64,000 nucleotides of DNA from Phytophthora hibernalis (taxonomy: Eukaryota; Oomycota; Peronosporomycetes; Peronosporales; Peronosporaceae). The position numbers and the translations under genes are program-made. Each line of letters starts with the position of its first letter. The first letter of the stretch is position 1. The stretch is from contig JAAKBF010000117.1 in assembly GCA_012656075.1 (NCBI GenBank), forward strand, positions 62,001 to 126,000. Reading direction: 5' to 3'. The notes under the pieces were generated by a model, which saw only the letters and a list, made by a program, of their open reading frames with translations, was not told where the DNA came from and did no database searches. Shown here one piece after another: positions 31,190 to 43,023 of this stretch.

Positions 31190-32476
31190 AGCGAAGAGAT
31201 CGCACTCCAATATGAAGAAGGCAAGGGCGGCTTGCTCTACTACCACGCAAAAGGCGATGAGTCGACCGAAGAACGCGAAATGATCATGAAGTTGGTAGTC
31301 CCGGAGACATTCCGCGAGGACGTGCTACACCACTATCACGCGAGTCTGGAAGGGGCCCACCAAGGAATTGGCCGGACCTACCAACGGTTCTGGCGCCATT
31401 TCCGCTGGCCAGGACTATTCCGGAACGTGCCGCGCTACGTAGGCGAGTGTACCGAATACGAAACGGGAAAAGGGAGACCGACTATCCAAGGCGAATATCC
31501 GGGTAACATCGTGGCAACGTATCCGTTCCAAGATATCGCAATGGATCATATCCCATCACTGCCCGCGTCGTATAAAGGAAACACCGAACTCCTCGTGTGG
31601 GTCGATTTGTTCACGGGTCTCGTAATCGTAAAGGCGAATAAGTCCAGAACAGCACAGACCGTCGCGGAAGCGTACGAGGAAGCAGTTTTCCGAAGGTTCG
31701 GAGCAAGCGAAGCCATCCGACATGATCGGGAGCCGAGCTTCATGTCCGACTTCTTCAGAGCATTCAATAAACTGATGGGCCAGAAGCAGTGAGCGACCCT
31801 CGCTTATCGACCGCAGGCCAATAGAGCTGCGGAACGCATGGTGCAAACAATCACAAGAGCGATTAAGACGTACATCACGGACGTGGACCAGCGAGACTGG
31901 GACGAATACGCCGAGCGACTTACCTTCGCGCTGAACACGGCACATGACCGCACGATGAACGAAACCCCGTTTTACCTAGTACACGGTTGGGATCCCCGGT
32001 CCACACTAGAAGCGTCGCTCGCAGTCAGCAACACGCCACGGCGCGACGCAGACGCCAGACGATGAAGGCTACAGATCCAACGACACTACAAAGCAGCACG
32101 GGCACAAGCGTTAGAATTGATCCGGGACGCGGCCAACACCCGATCCCGTCTCCAAAACGAAGCCGCGACGAAATATTCGATCGAGGCTGGCTCACAGGTC
32201 TGGTTGTACCTGGATCGGGTTGAACCGGGCTACGCGCGCAAACTCGCACATGTGGCACGGCCCATTCCGCGTGGTCGAGCTCATAAATACATACGTCGCA
32301 CGTCTCGAGACCAGAGGCACGCCCTACCAGTTGCACCCGAACGTACACATCTCCAAGTTGAAACCCGTCCGCCAATTCCCGTCGCGGTCCGCGCTGTTAC
32401 TGACCGTCCCACCGACGAGCGATTCGATTTCGACGAGGAATTCCTCCCGGAAGACAGTTGGGGAATTCGTGACCTG
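31190..32476 (+). pseudogene. family B integrase
   Basis: H2C2 finger: HHYHASLEGAHQGIGRTYQR then GECTEYETGKGRP, in which the second Cys is Tyr. Core: DIAMDHIPSLPASYKGN (first Asp), AIRHDREPSFMSDF (second Asp), a TGA at 31790, then YRPQANRAAERMVQ with the catalytic Glu. After a frame shift the GPY/F-type region reads HMWHGPFRVVELINTYVARL and KLKPVRQFPS. The N-terminal link from 30780 to 31190 is degenerate. It ends in a chromodomain. Confidence 0.75.
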
Positions 32477-32626
32477 GAGGAAGATGTACATGAGGTGGCG
32501 CAAATACTGGATATGCGCGACGGACGTACCACACGATATGGGCGGACACGACGCGAATTCGAGGTGAAGTGGAAGGGATACTCAGACGCGTCTTGGGTCG
32601 ACGAACAAGATCTCAACTGGGGGGCT
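32477..32626 (+). CDS. integrase C-terminal chromodomain, family B
   Basis: EEDVHEVAQILDMRDGRTTR is followed by REFEVKWKGYSDASWVDEQD, the aromatic cage pattern of chromodomains (FEVKWKGY, then W plus DL). Such domains on Gypsy integrases (chromoviruses) bind modified histones and direct insertion to heterochromatin. It fits the nesting of elements in this window. The frame is the one opened at 32117, which continues to 32689. Confidence 0.8.
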
Positions 32627-32689
32627 GCTGTACGATTTCTTGCGGCAACGGACATGTCGAAACCGGTTCGGCGTCATGCAATCACATGA

Positions 32690-33092
32690 AAGCGTGGGCG
32701 CAACGGAAGCTGGCGCAGCAGAACCCGACGAGGAGGGGTAGGCGTCTAAGGGCGCGGAATAAGTCGACAGGGTGGCCGTCGACAGGAGGAATGGAGGGGA
32801 ACTCCACGTCTGGACAGGACCAGATCGGAGCGTGTCTGGAAGACGCAAACGAAGTCGACGGGGAGGACGCCGATGGGAGGAACGGAGGAACGTTCGTCTG
32901 GGAGAGGCCAGATTGAGAAATGACGATGAGGAAGTCTGGAGGGCCGGCCCGTTGGCCGAAGATGGGACGATGAAGGGTCGTCTCATAAAAAAGATTACAA
33001 AAGAAAACGAAGACCAAGGCACGAGTGTGAAAGGAGTGGCAGACCGGAGTATTCAACGGTTATGCCTATGAAAAGGACGTTCGACCCTACAC
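32690..33092 (+). other. family B region between pol and aORF
   Basis: About 400 bp without a domain, Gly/Arg codon-rich in all frames. The same sequence follows the chromodomain remnant at 59390-59610, including GGGACGATGAAGGGTCGTC. Relative to it the copy here has an extra 259 bp (about 33009-33267). It may hold the convergent 3' ends of the pol and aORF transcripts. Confidence 0.4.
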
Positions 33093-35826
33093 CTAAATTT
33101 CCTCAACAAACGTGTCCCGCAGACGAGAGACGGAGTACGCGGGATGCGCACGCATCACCGTACAGAGCTGACGAGAGTCGGGGAGCGAGCGAAAGTAACG
33201 GCGCCAAGGCTCCTGCCAGTCGATGTCGGCCAACGCGGCGTGCAGCGTCGCGTGCTGACGGCCCGGATACCACCGACCGACGGCAGAACGACTGGTAGGG
33301 AAGTGCAGGAAGCCCGGGTCAAGCAGGAGGCCCATATCCACCGACTACGACCGGAAGATCCCGACGATAAGCTGGAGGACGCTCGCCAAGTGGTCCCCCG
33401 CGTGTAATCTGCATGATTTCCGACGCCGGCGCCACGTAACCTACCAAACCACCGGGGACCGGCAACTCATGGGAGGCTTCCCAGTAAGCTTGGGCCCAAT
33501 GCTCCAGGTGCAGGTTGTACCGGGACAAGAAAGCTCCGAAAGATGGATCGTCCGCCGCGAAGGTCAGGGGCTCTGCGCGGTGGGTCAGGTAAGCCCATGG
33601 CCGAGACGCGTACAGGGCGTCGATGTGGTCAACAAAGCTTCGTTCCAAGTAGCGGGACGGGGTCTAGCCGTGGACGGGAAGATCCAGTCCGGAGAGGGAA
33701 GCAGAGTCGACCGAAGCAAGGGTACCGACAAATACGTCAACGTCTCGGAGCGAAGAGAACGAGGTCACGGTGGGTACCGCCGATGACGCCACTCGGCCGG
33801 ATCACGTGCAGGGGAATCGCGGGGGCAAAGAACGGTACGTTGGGGGCCCCGCTGGCGGTTCTCAAAGGTGGCGAGGAAGGAGGAGTGGACGACGAATCGG
33901 AAGACGAAGGTGCCTTGGAAGACGCGGCAGCCGAAGAGGATGAAGACGACCCCCACTAGATGATGACGCATCGCCCCCGAATCCGCGGAGTTGGATCCAG
34001 AGGCCGAGCCGGACCGCGAAACACGTCGACGCAACCGGCGACGTTTCATCCGACGAGGAGGAACACCGGAAGAGCTATCCGACGACTCCGAAGACGAGAA
34101 AAGGTTGTGGAACGCCCGGGAAGCCTTCGCCGAAGACGGCGAGGAAGAGCGGTGATCCTGTGGCGCGGCGACATGGTCGGAAGCAGCAGAGTCCGCCGAG
34201 GTGGACGGCCGGGAACTCCGTCGAAGAGGCGGACTTCCCGAGGAGCGGCTGGGGGATGCGTGGCAGCCGCGCGACGTGGAGGAGAAGGCTGTCGCGGTCT
34301 GGGGAATTGACGCCTCTGGGCACGAGTGAGCGGCACCGAAGCTCCAAAACGGGTTGGCCAGGAAGGATCCCCCTGGGTGGAGAGGCGACGGATGGCAGGG
34401 ACGGCGATGCTGGAGGCGTCGGCACAGTCCCGGAGTGCCCACCAGCATTGACCCGACTAGCATCACCTAGAGGTAAAGGGACGGCCGCGTTCACGGCAGA
34501 TTCAGCATCGGCCTCCAGCGTCCGGAGGAGCCCATCGATGTTCAAAGCCCACCAGCAGACGCGACTACAGCGAAGAGCCGGGTAGCCAGCGCATCTCGTA
34601 CCCGTCGAGCTGACTCTCGCCTAAACGAGCCTCGCGTAGCAGGAGTCGCCACGTGCCCGTACGCTCGCCCCGCTCGCGCGCTTCTCGCACCGCGGTGGCT
34701 TCCAGTTCGGCGACTCGACAGTCGAGGCGGCATACCCGAGTTTGGTGTAACACCTGCTGACGAGCCGACGATTGGCGGGCAGACAGAACCCACGCCCTGT
34801 ACTGGTCAGACGGGCGGACGCACGCAGTTCCTCATTCTGGGGCCGGGTGAGATCGGCTTGGGCTGACACGAGCTGCCTTCGCAACGGAGACGGATGCCTC
34901 GAGGTCGCGAATACGCATCAGGTCGCGTTAATGCTCCTCGGCATGAGCCACGAGCAAGGCGTTAACTCGTTGCAAGTCGGCAGCGAGAAGCTCATCACGA
35001 GCCCGCGCTGCGACGGCGTCCTGCTGACTACAAGAAAGAGTGTCGTGGGCTACACGAAGATCTTCCGCAACCGCGTCACGATCTGGAAGGGATCGTGCAG
35101 ATGACAGCCGAGCTCGCTCGCGCTCCGACACAGCTAGCGATAGCTCACCTTGGGTCACGGACAACTCCTATCGCGCAGCGTCCAGCGCCACGCAGACGCG
35201 CGCCAACTCGACAGTGGAGGCAGTCGAGGAAGATGCCTCGGCGGCGGCGAGGAGATCGGATAACTGCATGACGCGAGAACGCGCTTCCTCCAACTCGGCA
35301 GCCGTGGCAGCAGCATCTTCGCATGTCACGTCAGCCAACACGCGGTATTGAGTCTCCCACTCTCGGCGCAACCCGCTTGCATCCGAAGAGTGCCCGCGGC
35401 GTCCAACAGGCTGGCGTTATCTGCAGTCAAGCGCTCCACGCGATCGTTCAACTGGCTGACAGTGGCGGAAACCAGATCATACCCTCACGCGCTCGCTGGA
35501 GCAGGGAAATGTTGCGGTCGTGCAACGACGCGGCGTGGACGGCCAGCCCGGCGTTGGCGGCGGACGACATGTCCAACTGATCGCGAAGTAACTGCGCGTC
35601 GTGCTCAGGTAGTTGGCGTCATTGATCGATGCCCCACAGACGGCATGGGATCGCCGGGGCCAGGTATGTGCACGACCGGAGCCGGAAGGGTCTCCAACGG
35701 ATGTCTACCAGAGTCGCATATGCCGCATCGGTTTGAAGCCAGGTCCCCGGTGTCCTGGGACTCCGTGTCATCGCTGTCGCGGTCCGGAGAAGTCGTCATG
35801 ACCTGCGAACACACAGGACAACACAA
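33093..35826 (-). pseudogene. family B antisense ORF (aORF), copy 1
   Basis: From the 5' side: an intron with a GCTAAC branch site (about 35877-35806), then MTTSPDRDSDDTESQDTGDL, CGICDSGRHPLE, DANYLEHDAQLFRAHLDMSS, and long coiled coils (ARSRVMQLSDLLAAAEAS; AVAEDLRVAHDTLSCSQQ; VCRLDCRVAELEATA). A Ser/Arg/Pro-rich middle follows (34470-33960), then DDPSFGAFLSRYNLHLEHWA and a C-terminal DMGLLLDPGFLHFPTSRSAV to a stop at 33093. Function is unknown. It is convergent with the pol ORF, starts at the LTR side and is broken in about six places. Copy 2 (59601-61731) and the family C version (43024-44090) share its ends. Confidence 0.65.
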
Positions 35827-35877
35827 GAAAAGACGGTTAGCAGGCTAACGATAAGACGGGTTCTGCGGCGATTCACT
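35806..35877 (-). other. 5' intron of family B aORF
   Basis: The minus strand reads GTGAGTGAATCG at the donor, GCCTGCTAACC as branch site, and TGTTCGCAG just before GTCATGACGACT. The initiator ATG lies right after the acceptor, so this intron splits the leader. An identical arrangement is in copy 2 at 61738-61809, and a similar branch and acceptor precede the family C aORF. Confidence 0.55.
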
Positions 35878-35967
35878 CACCAGGGTGTGCGCGCGCCAGC
35901 GAAACGGATGCGAAGAAGCGGCCTGTCGGAGGGCGGTGCAACGCGAAATGCCGACGTAAAAATGGAG

Positions 35968-36864
35968 TGTCGGAGAGTGACGAAGTCTGGCTGACCGTTT
36001 TGATGGATGTCGACCCAGAGCGACGGAAACGGAATTTTCCGCAGGAAAGACGGAGACAGATCAGGCAGCGGCTCCGCCCTGCTTATATGCAGCCGTGGGA
36101 CGAGGCCTGCGACACGGGGAACCACGGTCGGAGACAATGTTTACGCCCCGACCGATAGCCCCGACTGACGGCCCCGATCTGGCAACACGACGGACCCGGA
36201 TCTAGCAACTCGACTGAACCCGATGTGGCAACTGGGTCACGTGATCAGGGTAAATCAGGACAACGATGATAGGTAAGCACAGCGGGAAGTGATAGGAAGG
36301 GAGTCGGAAGACCAACGAGTGGCGAGGAAGGCATGGATAGGATAGGACAACATAAGGCTCAGTCCCGAATTCTCTTTGTGATACGCAAGTGGATTTCTTT
36401 CGTCCCAAGAGCCAGCAACCTCGACCGAGAAGAGCCCCAGGATAACCGGCCCCGTCGTCCGCTGCTGGATCGGTGTACTCAACCCCAACATCCCGTGCCC
36501 AATAGGAGAGACATGTTCAACGATACCGTCCAGGCGTTGCTGATAACCCGGCGCCGAAGACGAAGAACGCACTGGCCCGATAACGCCGTGCACAACCGAG
36601 GAACCGCCGGCCCGATAACGCCGCACGTCCAAGGTCAAAGAGGAGAGGACGTCGTCACACACGAGTGAGACGTCAAAGTAAGAGCGACGCAGAGCGAGGA
36701 GAATCCGCGCTGCGCCTGAGGAGCACGCTTCAAGGTTCCTAACCACTGAGATCACACCACACCCAGAGATACGCTACTCAAACAACCGGGAATTTGCCCG
36801 ACGTTAGCGCGAAGGGTTTGTGCGAGGACGACTTGGCAGATTTCTGCTCAGGCACTACTCCACA
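35968..36864 (+). repeat. family B LTR, copy 1
   Basis: 897 bp, starting TGTCGGAGAGTGACG after a purine stretch (AAAAATGGAG) and ending CTACTCCACA. Copy 2 (61903-62799) has the same length and is nearly identical, and the two diverge exactly after ACA. The start is inferred from the TG and purine tract; the end is supported by the flank change. GCTTATATGCAG at 36081 holds a TATA-like box that reads better on the minus strand (CATATAAGC), towards the aORF. A gag fragment without primer site follows, so this LTR ends inside another element. Confidence 0.65.
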
Positions 36865-37842
36865 GTATACGGCCGACGAACTAGCCTACGGACTGAGTCG
36901 TGTGGAGCTGTTCAGACAGCTTGAGCGCCACTCGGTTTTCGACTTCCTCTAGCCGAAGCTGATCGGAGAGATCCGAAGGCCCAGCCCGATCCCCGTCCTG
37001 GAGGATCTCACGAGCGTACGCCTCGCGGGATCGGCGCTTTCAAGATGCTGCGCCGTTAAGGCTTCGTTCTGGGAGCGTTCGAGATGGAGTAGGTGTACGA
37101 CTTGTCCTGGACGGACGCGATTCACGTACTCATCGACCCCCTCGCGGTCGGTGGAAGTCCCGTCGTGGTGCCCACACATGGATAGCTCGACCACGACGCA
37201 GCCGCGTCCACCCACCTCCGTACCGGGCCGCAACTCCGATAGCAGTGTCAAGCGCCTAAACGGAAGCAGATGCCACCAGGCCAACCGCCATGGGTAAAGC
37301 GAGCGCAGGCCCTATCAGCCTACCACATCCCGCATAGGGTTCCAGCCTCCATATAGGCATTAGCACCGCCACAACAGGAGACCCCGACCGCGAACGAAGG
37401 CGCGATTCCCAAGGCGCTCGAGGACGCGTTAGTCCGTCTGATGCAATCGACGATGATGCGCACCTCCGCTCACCCGGTACAGGGCGCTACGGTGGCAGCC
37501 CTGTAGGAGACAGCTGAACCGAAGCCTGCGACGGCGCCCCTCAAGCGGACGTCAACGTGGCCATGGAATCGGTGAGCTCGCGCGGGTCGGCTCACGCGAG
37601 AGAGACTCCACGTGGCCGTTACGAAGACCCAGACGACTTGTTCGACCTAGATAATGGTACGACGGGGAATACTGCGGCGATCTCTTTGGCCACGACCGGT
37701 GTTGCCAGCGGAGGAGTGACGTGCGTGCGTCTATCCGCGATCTCGGAACTGAAGGAGTCCCGCGGACACGACGCCAGCGAGGAGAAAGGCCGAGCGTCGC
37801 TAAATCGGGGCATGTCCGCGTCACGACGGGATGCAATGAAGG
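36865..37842 (+). pseudogene. gag: family B/C gag fragment
   Basis: From the LTR end on: YTADELAYGLSRVELFRQLE then a TAG and PKLIGEIRRPSPIPVLED, matching the YKSLYRLMQENQ..PKPIGELQ region of family B gag. Later, 37557-37842 gives MESVSSRGS, DDLFDLDNG and ISELKESRGHDASEEKGRAS, the start of the capsid core. It is diverged from the 24230 copy and full of stops. It ends where the inverted copy of gag-protease begins at 37843. Confidence 0.55.
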
Positions 37843-40800
37843 GCGACGAAGAAGTACACCAGGTATCCGCCTAAGGTCACTTTGATCCGCGTTCTTCCCA
37901 CCGTGTAATACGTCTCGTCCCGGATCCCGACGCAGTTCTGTGTCACGCCCGTGTCGATATGGCAGCCTACCTCACGAGCAAAGGTGGTGTCTAAGATGGA
38001 CACCTCGGCACCAGTAGCGAGCAACAGAGTCGCACGGCGGTTGTTTAGCTTCCCATTAATCTTGGTCTCCACATCTTCCGCGAAGAGGTCTCATCCTTCG
38101 TGATAACATACTTCTTCATTGTCGGCGTTCTCCGACTCGGCGATTGGCGATTTCTCAGGTTGAAAATGGGTTTCTCCTTGATACGGAGCCGCATCATCGT
38201 CTCCTCAGCGCCGTTTCCCGGAGGATTCTTCGCGTCCTGATCGCCTGATTCATCTGCCCACTTCACCCGTTTCGTAACCACCCTCGGTTCGGCTTCGACT
38301 GGGGTGGAACCATGATCTTGGCCACAGCCGGCCTCCTTGTGTTGGAGTCACGTCGCAAGATTTCCGTCGGCATTTCGTACGTCGGCCGGTCCACCATTGG
38401 TCTGTCAGGTTCTAGATCCTGCTCGTCTTCAGGTTGCCGGTCGGTGGTGGCTTGGAACGCCAGGTTTTGCCACTCTGCATACCGGCGCGATCCGACCAGC
38501 ACAAATCCAGGGGTACGAGGTACGCGTCCTCCTTCGAGCCACATGCCGACACAGGTGTCATCATGCAACGTTACCTCCTGATCGCTGATATTCGTGCTGT
38601 TTAGGTATCGAGTCCTCCCCAGTCCGGACACCAAGCATGTTACCCAGCGTTCGCCTCGAGTACCCCACAACTTCCGGTTGCTCGACAGGATGAAGCCTTT
38701 CCGGACCTCGATCGATCCTCCAACTTCAAGGTTCCAGTATTCTCCCACCACGATCCGCTACACCTTCTCGCTGTAGAGTGGACGTCGACCGGCTAACTGG
38801 ATTCGCACAACGTCTGGAAGACTCAGTGATCCGTCGGCGAGATCGAGGCGGATGCCCGCCGGCACCATGAAATCCATTCCTAAGATCAAGTCTTGTCCCC
38901 GGTTGGCGGGCCAACCCAGACATCGAAGTGGTCCACCAGCGATCATACGAGCGTGCTCTTGATCCTGGTACGCCCGTCCGTTCTGTAGGGATTCTTACCA
39001 ACTCCCTCGCATTCTAACCCCTGACTGTTTTCCACGTAGCAGCCAACCTTATGATCAAAGGCGGCATCCAAAATGGATACTTCGGCGCCGCTGTCAAACA
39101 GCAATGTGGCTTTTTCGTTGTTGATCTTCCCCACGGCTTTCGCCTGCTGGAACTTCTTGTCCGGCACGTGGTACTTCCAATATCCTCGCGACTCTCCATG
39201 CAAGAGGTCCAGGGACATCGTCACCTCCGATCGTCCGAATTCGTCGACCTGATGGAGGCTGGAGATCGTCATGGTACGTTTGTCATGAAGATCACATATA
39301 TTGTCGGTCGGCCGAATCAGCTTTCTTACATCTGACTTCGACTGCTTTTCGACGTATGCATAGATGCAGAACTTAGAACGCTCGTACCGGATTCCAATCC
39401 GGCGAGCGTTCTAGTTTAAGATCTTCTCGGCTGCTTGCGTGAGCATGCCACCGTGCTTGTTTGGGATGTACCACTGACGGATCAAGTTGTAGAACTCTTC
39501 CATCGGGCATTCTCCAGCTCATTCTCCAGCTCCGTGGATCTCGCCGCAGGTCTTGCAGGAGAAGAGGCAGGGACCGGTCGGGTAACCCTTCTTGCCGCAC
39601 TTCTCGCACGTCAGACGCTGCCTACGACCAAGATCGGTGTGCTTCGATGACCCACAATGGGAACAAGGTTTTAGTGGATCTTCTCCTTTCAGCGGCGCGG
39701 ACGGACGACTCGTTTGGCGTGCATTCGTGTCTCAGTTGGTGCGTCGTTGATCTTGTTCCGGTGGCAATCGCGTGGGTTGGTCCGAGGCGGCAGCGAGGTA
39801 GACCTTTTGTAGGTCTCCGTCTCCTTCCGATCCGCTCATATCCAGTTCGGAGTCGCTGGGGTCAGCAGTCGCACGGATCGCACGGACAGCGCGAGTGTTA
39901 GCGGATGAAGCAGCGCCCGTTGGCGCTTTTGGCTTCGGTTTGATTGAACCGTTCGCCATCTTCCCTGTCGCGCCTTCGCACGTCCGGGATCGCCACGTCT
40001 CTTCCAACGTGTCCGCATCCGGGATCCTCAGCAGCGCTAATTGACCGACCAGATCGCGGTCGTCGAGCGTCTCAATCAAGTGATCGACGTGTTCACGGCG
40101 GACTTCGACTGATTCGTCTTTGATCGAGAGCTGACCTCGCAACCCGGCGACGTTCAGGCGGTGCAAGTATTCCAACGGCGATTCATCCGATCTCTTCCGC
40201 GCATGGTAATATTGCCTCGCGAAGGATATACCACGTCCGCAGTACTGGATCTGAAAACTCTTGGACAAACGCTTCTACTCGCTGCGCGTCGTCCGACTCA
40301 GCTGTCGGTACCAGTTGCGCGCAGGTCTGGTGAGCAAGTCACCGAAAAACAGACACTTCTCGCTGTCAGGGGCCTGATCGCGGACAAACGCTGACTTCAT
40401 CTTGCTGAACCAGCTTCTAGCTCGGTCTTCATCCTGATCTTTCCCAGAGAATTCCTTCAGGTCTGCGATCGCTGAGACTCTGATTCGAGTGCCTGCAATC
40501 GTTCATGTTCCGGTGGCGTCAGTGGACGCGACTGCTGCGCGTACTGGGACGCCGACGCTCAAATCGCCGGGTCGTACTCGCTCGGGTGCGAATGGACGGA
40601 CCCCACCGACTCCATATCCACATCTTGGGTTTCCGGCGCTTTCGCGGCAGGCAGCGGTTGGGTTGTCGCGACCGATGTGATCGTGGATGCTTGCTGCTGT
40701 TCTTTTAAGAGCCGTTCTATGGCGCCGTCGAAAAACGACTGCGGAGGTGCCGGCGCCGCTTGGACTGGGATTGATCTGGTGAACGTGGGAGTTGTTGCTG

Positions 40801-41470
40801 CAATCGTGGAGGTTGGCAAGGCAACTGTGGCTGTTGGTTTGGGGATCGTGGGGAAATCGACCCCGTCGTGGTCGCTCTTCCACGACTGAAGCGCGGCGGC
40901 ACCCGCCGTCCTCAACGTCATCCGTTGCAACTCGATTAAGTTGTCAGTTTCATGAACCCGCTTCCGATGTGGCGGATACATACTGTGACGATCCTGCTCG
41001 GCTACGAGTTTATGGCGACTCTTCTTGTTGAACTGGGACGACGCTGTCTACAATGGAAGCCAGTCTGACGTAGATGTTCAACGTTGCTTCCCTGATCTCT
41101 GGCAACTCCAAGTCGATCATTTCGTTCGCGTCGAAGGAGCCAAGAACGATCCCTGCTTCTTTCAGCATGCGCATCAGGATCTTTACCGCATCGAGTCAGT
41201 TGGATACGACCCTCGGTGCCTTCACTGGGCCTTGCAGTTCTCCAATCGGCTTCGGACGCATGATCTTCATTACCTGGTTCTCCTGCATGAGTCTGTACAG
41301 GCTCTTGTAATGGAACGCGGACTCCAGCAGATCGTCCGTCCAAACCTGGGGATTCTCTTGCTCTTCGGCTTCGGACTCTGGAGCCTTCAGTTTCTTACGC
41401 GAGGCCTTCGACTTCTTCTTCTTCGATGTCGAGCGTGAGACTGGAGGCGTTTTGGTGGATGAAAGTTCAA
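37843..41470 (-). pseudogene. inverted copy of family B gag-protease
   Basis: The minus strand repeats 24538-28143 almost base for base: gag N-terminus (41438-40490), capsid (40268-39732), zinc knuckles (39650-39530), first protease with LLFDSGAEVSILD (39190-38758), linker with SRRYAEWQNLAFQATTD (38751-38263), and the start of the second protease with LLLATGAEVSIL (38072-37870). Frames are longer here (for example 162 codons at 38751-38263), because single-base gaps present in the plus copy are absent. It is cut in the second protease after GGYLVYF. Confidence 0.85.
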
Positions 41471-41489
41471 CGCCGCCGCGGACTCGTTA

Positions 41490-41945
41490 GTGACAGAAGA
41501 CCATGCATACTGTGACGATCCTGCTCGATTGCGAGTTGATGGTGATCCCTCTTGTTCAGTCAGGACGACACTGTCTACGATGGGAGCCAGTCTGGCGAGG
41601 TTCCCTGATCACTGGCAACTCCAAATCGAACAAGTCGTTCGCGTCGAAATAGCCAAGAACGATCCCCGCTTCTTTCCGCATGTGCATCAGGATCTTCACT
41701 GCGTCGAGTTTGGTAGATACGCCCCTCGGTGCCTTCACTGGGCATGGCCATTCCCCAATGGGCTTCGGACACATGATCTTCACTATCGGATTCTCGCGCA
41801 TGAATCCGCACAGGCTCTCTTTATCTCGCTTTCTCCATATCCCGCTTGCGTGCTTCTAATTTGCACATCGTAGCTTGAAACTGGCCTCGTGAACCAAGAT
41901 CGCGGTACCCGTAATACAAGGATTGCTCCATTGTACCCACAATTC
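41490..41945 (-). pseudogene. gag: family C-type gag 5' part
   Basis: The minus strand gives the leader (41945-41880), then MCKLEARKRDMEKAR, a stop, MRENPIVKIMCPKPIGEWPC, LDAVKILMHMRKEAGIVLGY and FDANDLFDLELPVI. It is a diverged second copy of the gag segment at 40983-41340, so the N-terminal gag is partly duplicated in tandem at this point. Confidence 0.6.
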
Positions 41946-42907
41946 ATATGTTCGCCCGTGACGTGTGGTAGAGCGAGCTCTCAGAAATTGCTTTTTGATG
42001 GCTCGATCTACACACACAGAGCGCACTTCACACACTGTACGTCGCGTGCAGATCGTTGTATTCCCAGGTCTTGACTAACGTGATTTCGTCGGACGGAGTG
42101 TTCAAGCGTTCGATGCTAGAGACGTCTGCGTGGAAACCTTCACGCGAACGTCGAGTCTTGTAAGTCGAAGCGTCTCTCTAATAGATGTGACTTCTTCTCT
42201 GTAGAGGGTTGCTTGGCTTTGCCTTGGCTGTCAGGGTCGACAAGCTGCTATTCCTTGGTCGGCTTGGTTGACGAGCCGCTATTCCTTGGTTGTTGTTACC
42301 GACGAGTTGCTATTCCTGCACTTGAGGTACTTTTGTTGCAATTCCTGCCCTCGCGGGAGTTGAGTTTAACGTGCTTTCCTGTCAGACACGGGTTGGGGGG
42401 ATGAGACCTCGGCGAGTCTCCCTCGATCTACAGAAAAACGTATAGAACTTCACAGAAGCAGAGGACAGAAACACTTAGTGTCCAAAGGAGGTTTATTTGC
42501 CTTGAGCTCTTGGTTGCTAATTCGTACTTACAATCTTCCTACACTCCGTGCTGACTACACCCACTTCTTGTGATCTTCGACACACCTTTTGTCCACACAT
42601 CATCTGATGACCGGCTGCCTTCATTGCATGCTTGTCCAACGCCACAATCTTGTTTACCCCTCCCCGTGATGCCTTAATTGAAGTTCTACATTAAGTACGA
42701 ATGTAGAACGTTGATCGTCGAACATCGATCGTCGACCATCACTCTTCAGCAGGATCTTGGTACTCCGGACAAGTACGACTCCACTCGTGGGTACACTTTG
42801 TCATGTGCCCTGAAGGTCTCCCGAAGGTGACTTACTCCCAAAGTCGCATTCCATCCATCTTTTCCGAAACACTACACCGCAGCTCTCCAGATAAGCTTCG
42901 TTGCTGA
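41946..42907 (-). repeat. probable family C LTR region
   Basis: No protein domain is seen. By position it lies between a gag start (minus strand, left) and an antisense ORF (plus strand, right), the same place the LTR takes in families A and B. It contains three 31-bp tandem units at 42239-42331. Exact ends cannot be set, as no second copy is present. Confidence 0.4.
42239..42331. repeat. 31-bp tandem repeat, three units
   Basis: Units begin GACAAGCTGCTATTCC, GACGAGCCGCTATTCC and GACGAGTTGCTATTCC at 42239, 42270 and 42301. A partial fourth (TTGTTGCAATTCCTG) follows. They lie in the presumed LTR of family C and could be transcription factor sites. Confidence 0.7.
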
Positions 42908-43023
42908 TGTCCGTTTCTCCATCCATCGTCACCTCCTTCCTTCCATCACCGCGTGCGCTGCTAACGCTAGGGTGTCTGTTCGCGCTTCATCTTCGTTTCG
43001 ACAGTCATTCGCGCATCCGCACC

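Noticed and set aside
33469..34585. Plus-strand ORFs over the family B aORF
   Set aside because: Arg/Gly-rich shadows of the minus-strand coiled-coil and Ser/Pro gene; they are not retained in copy 2.
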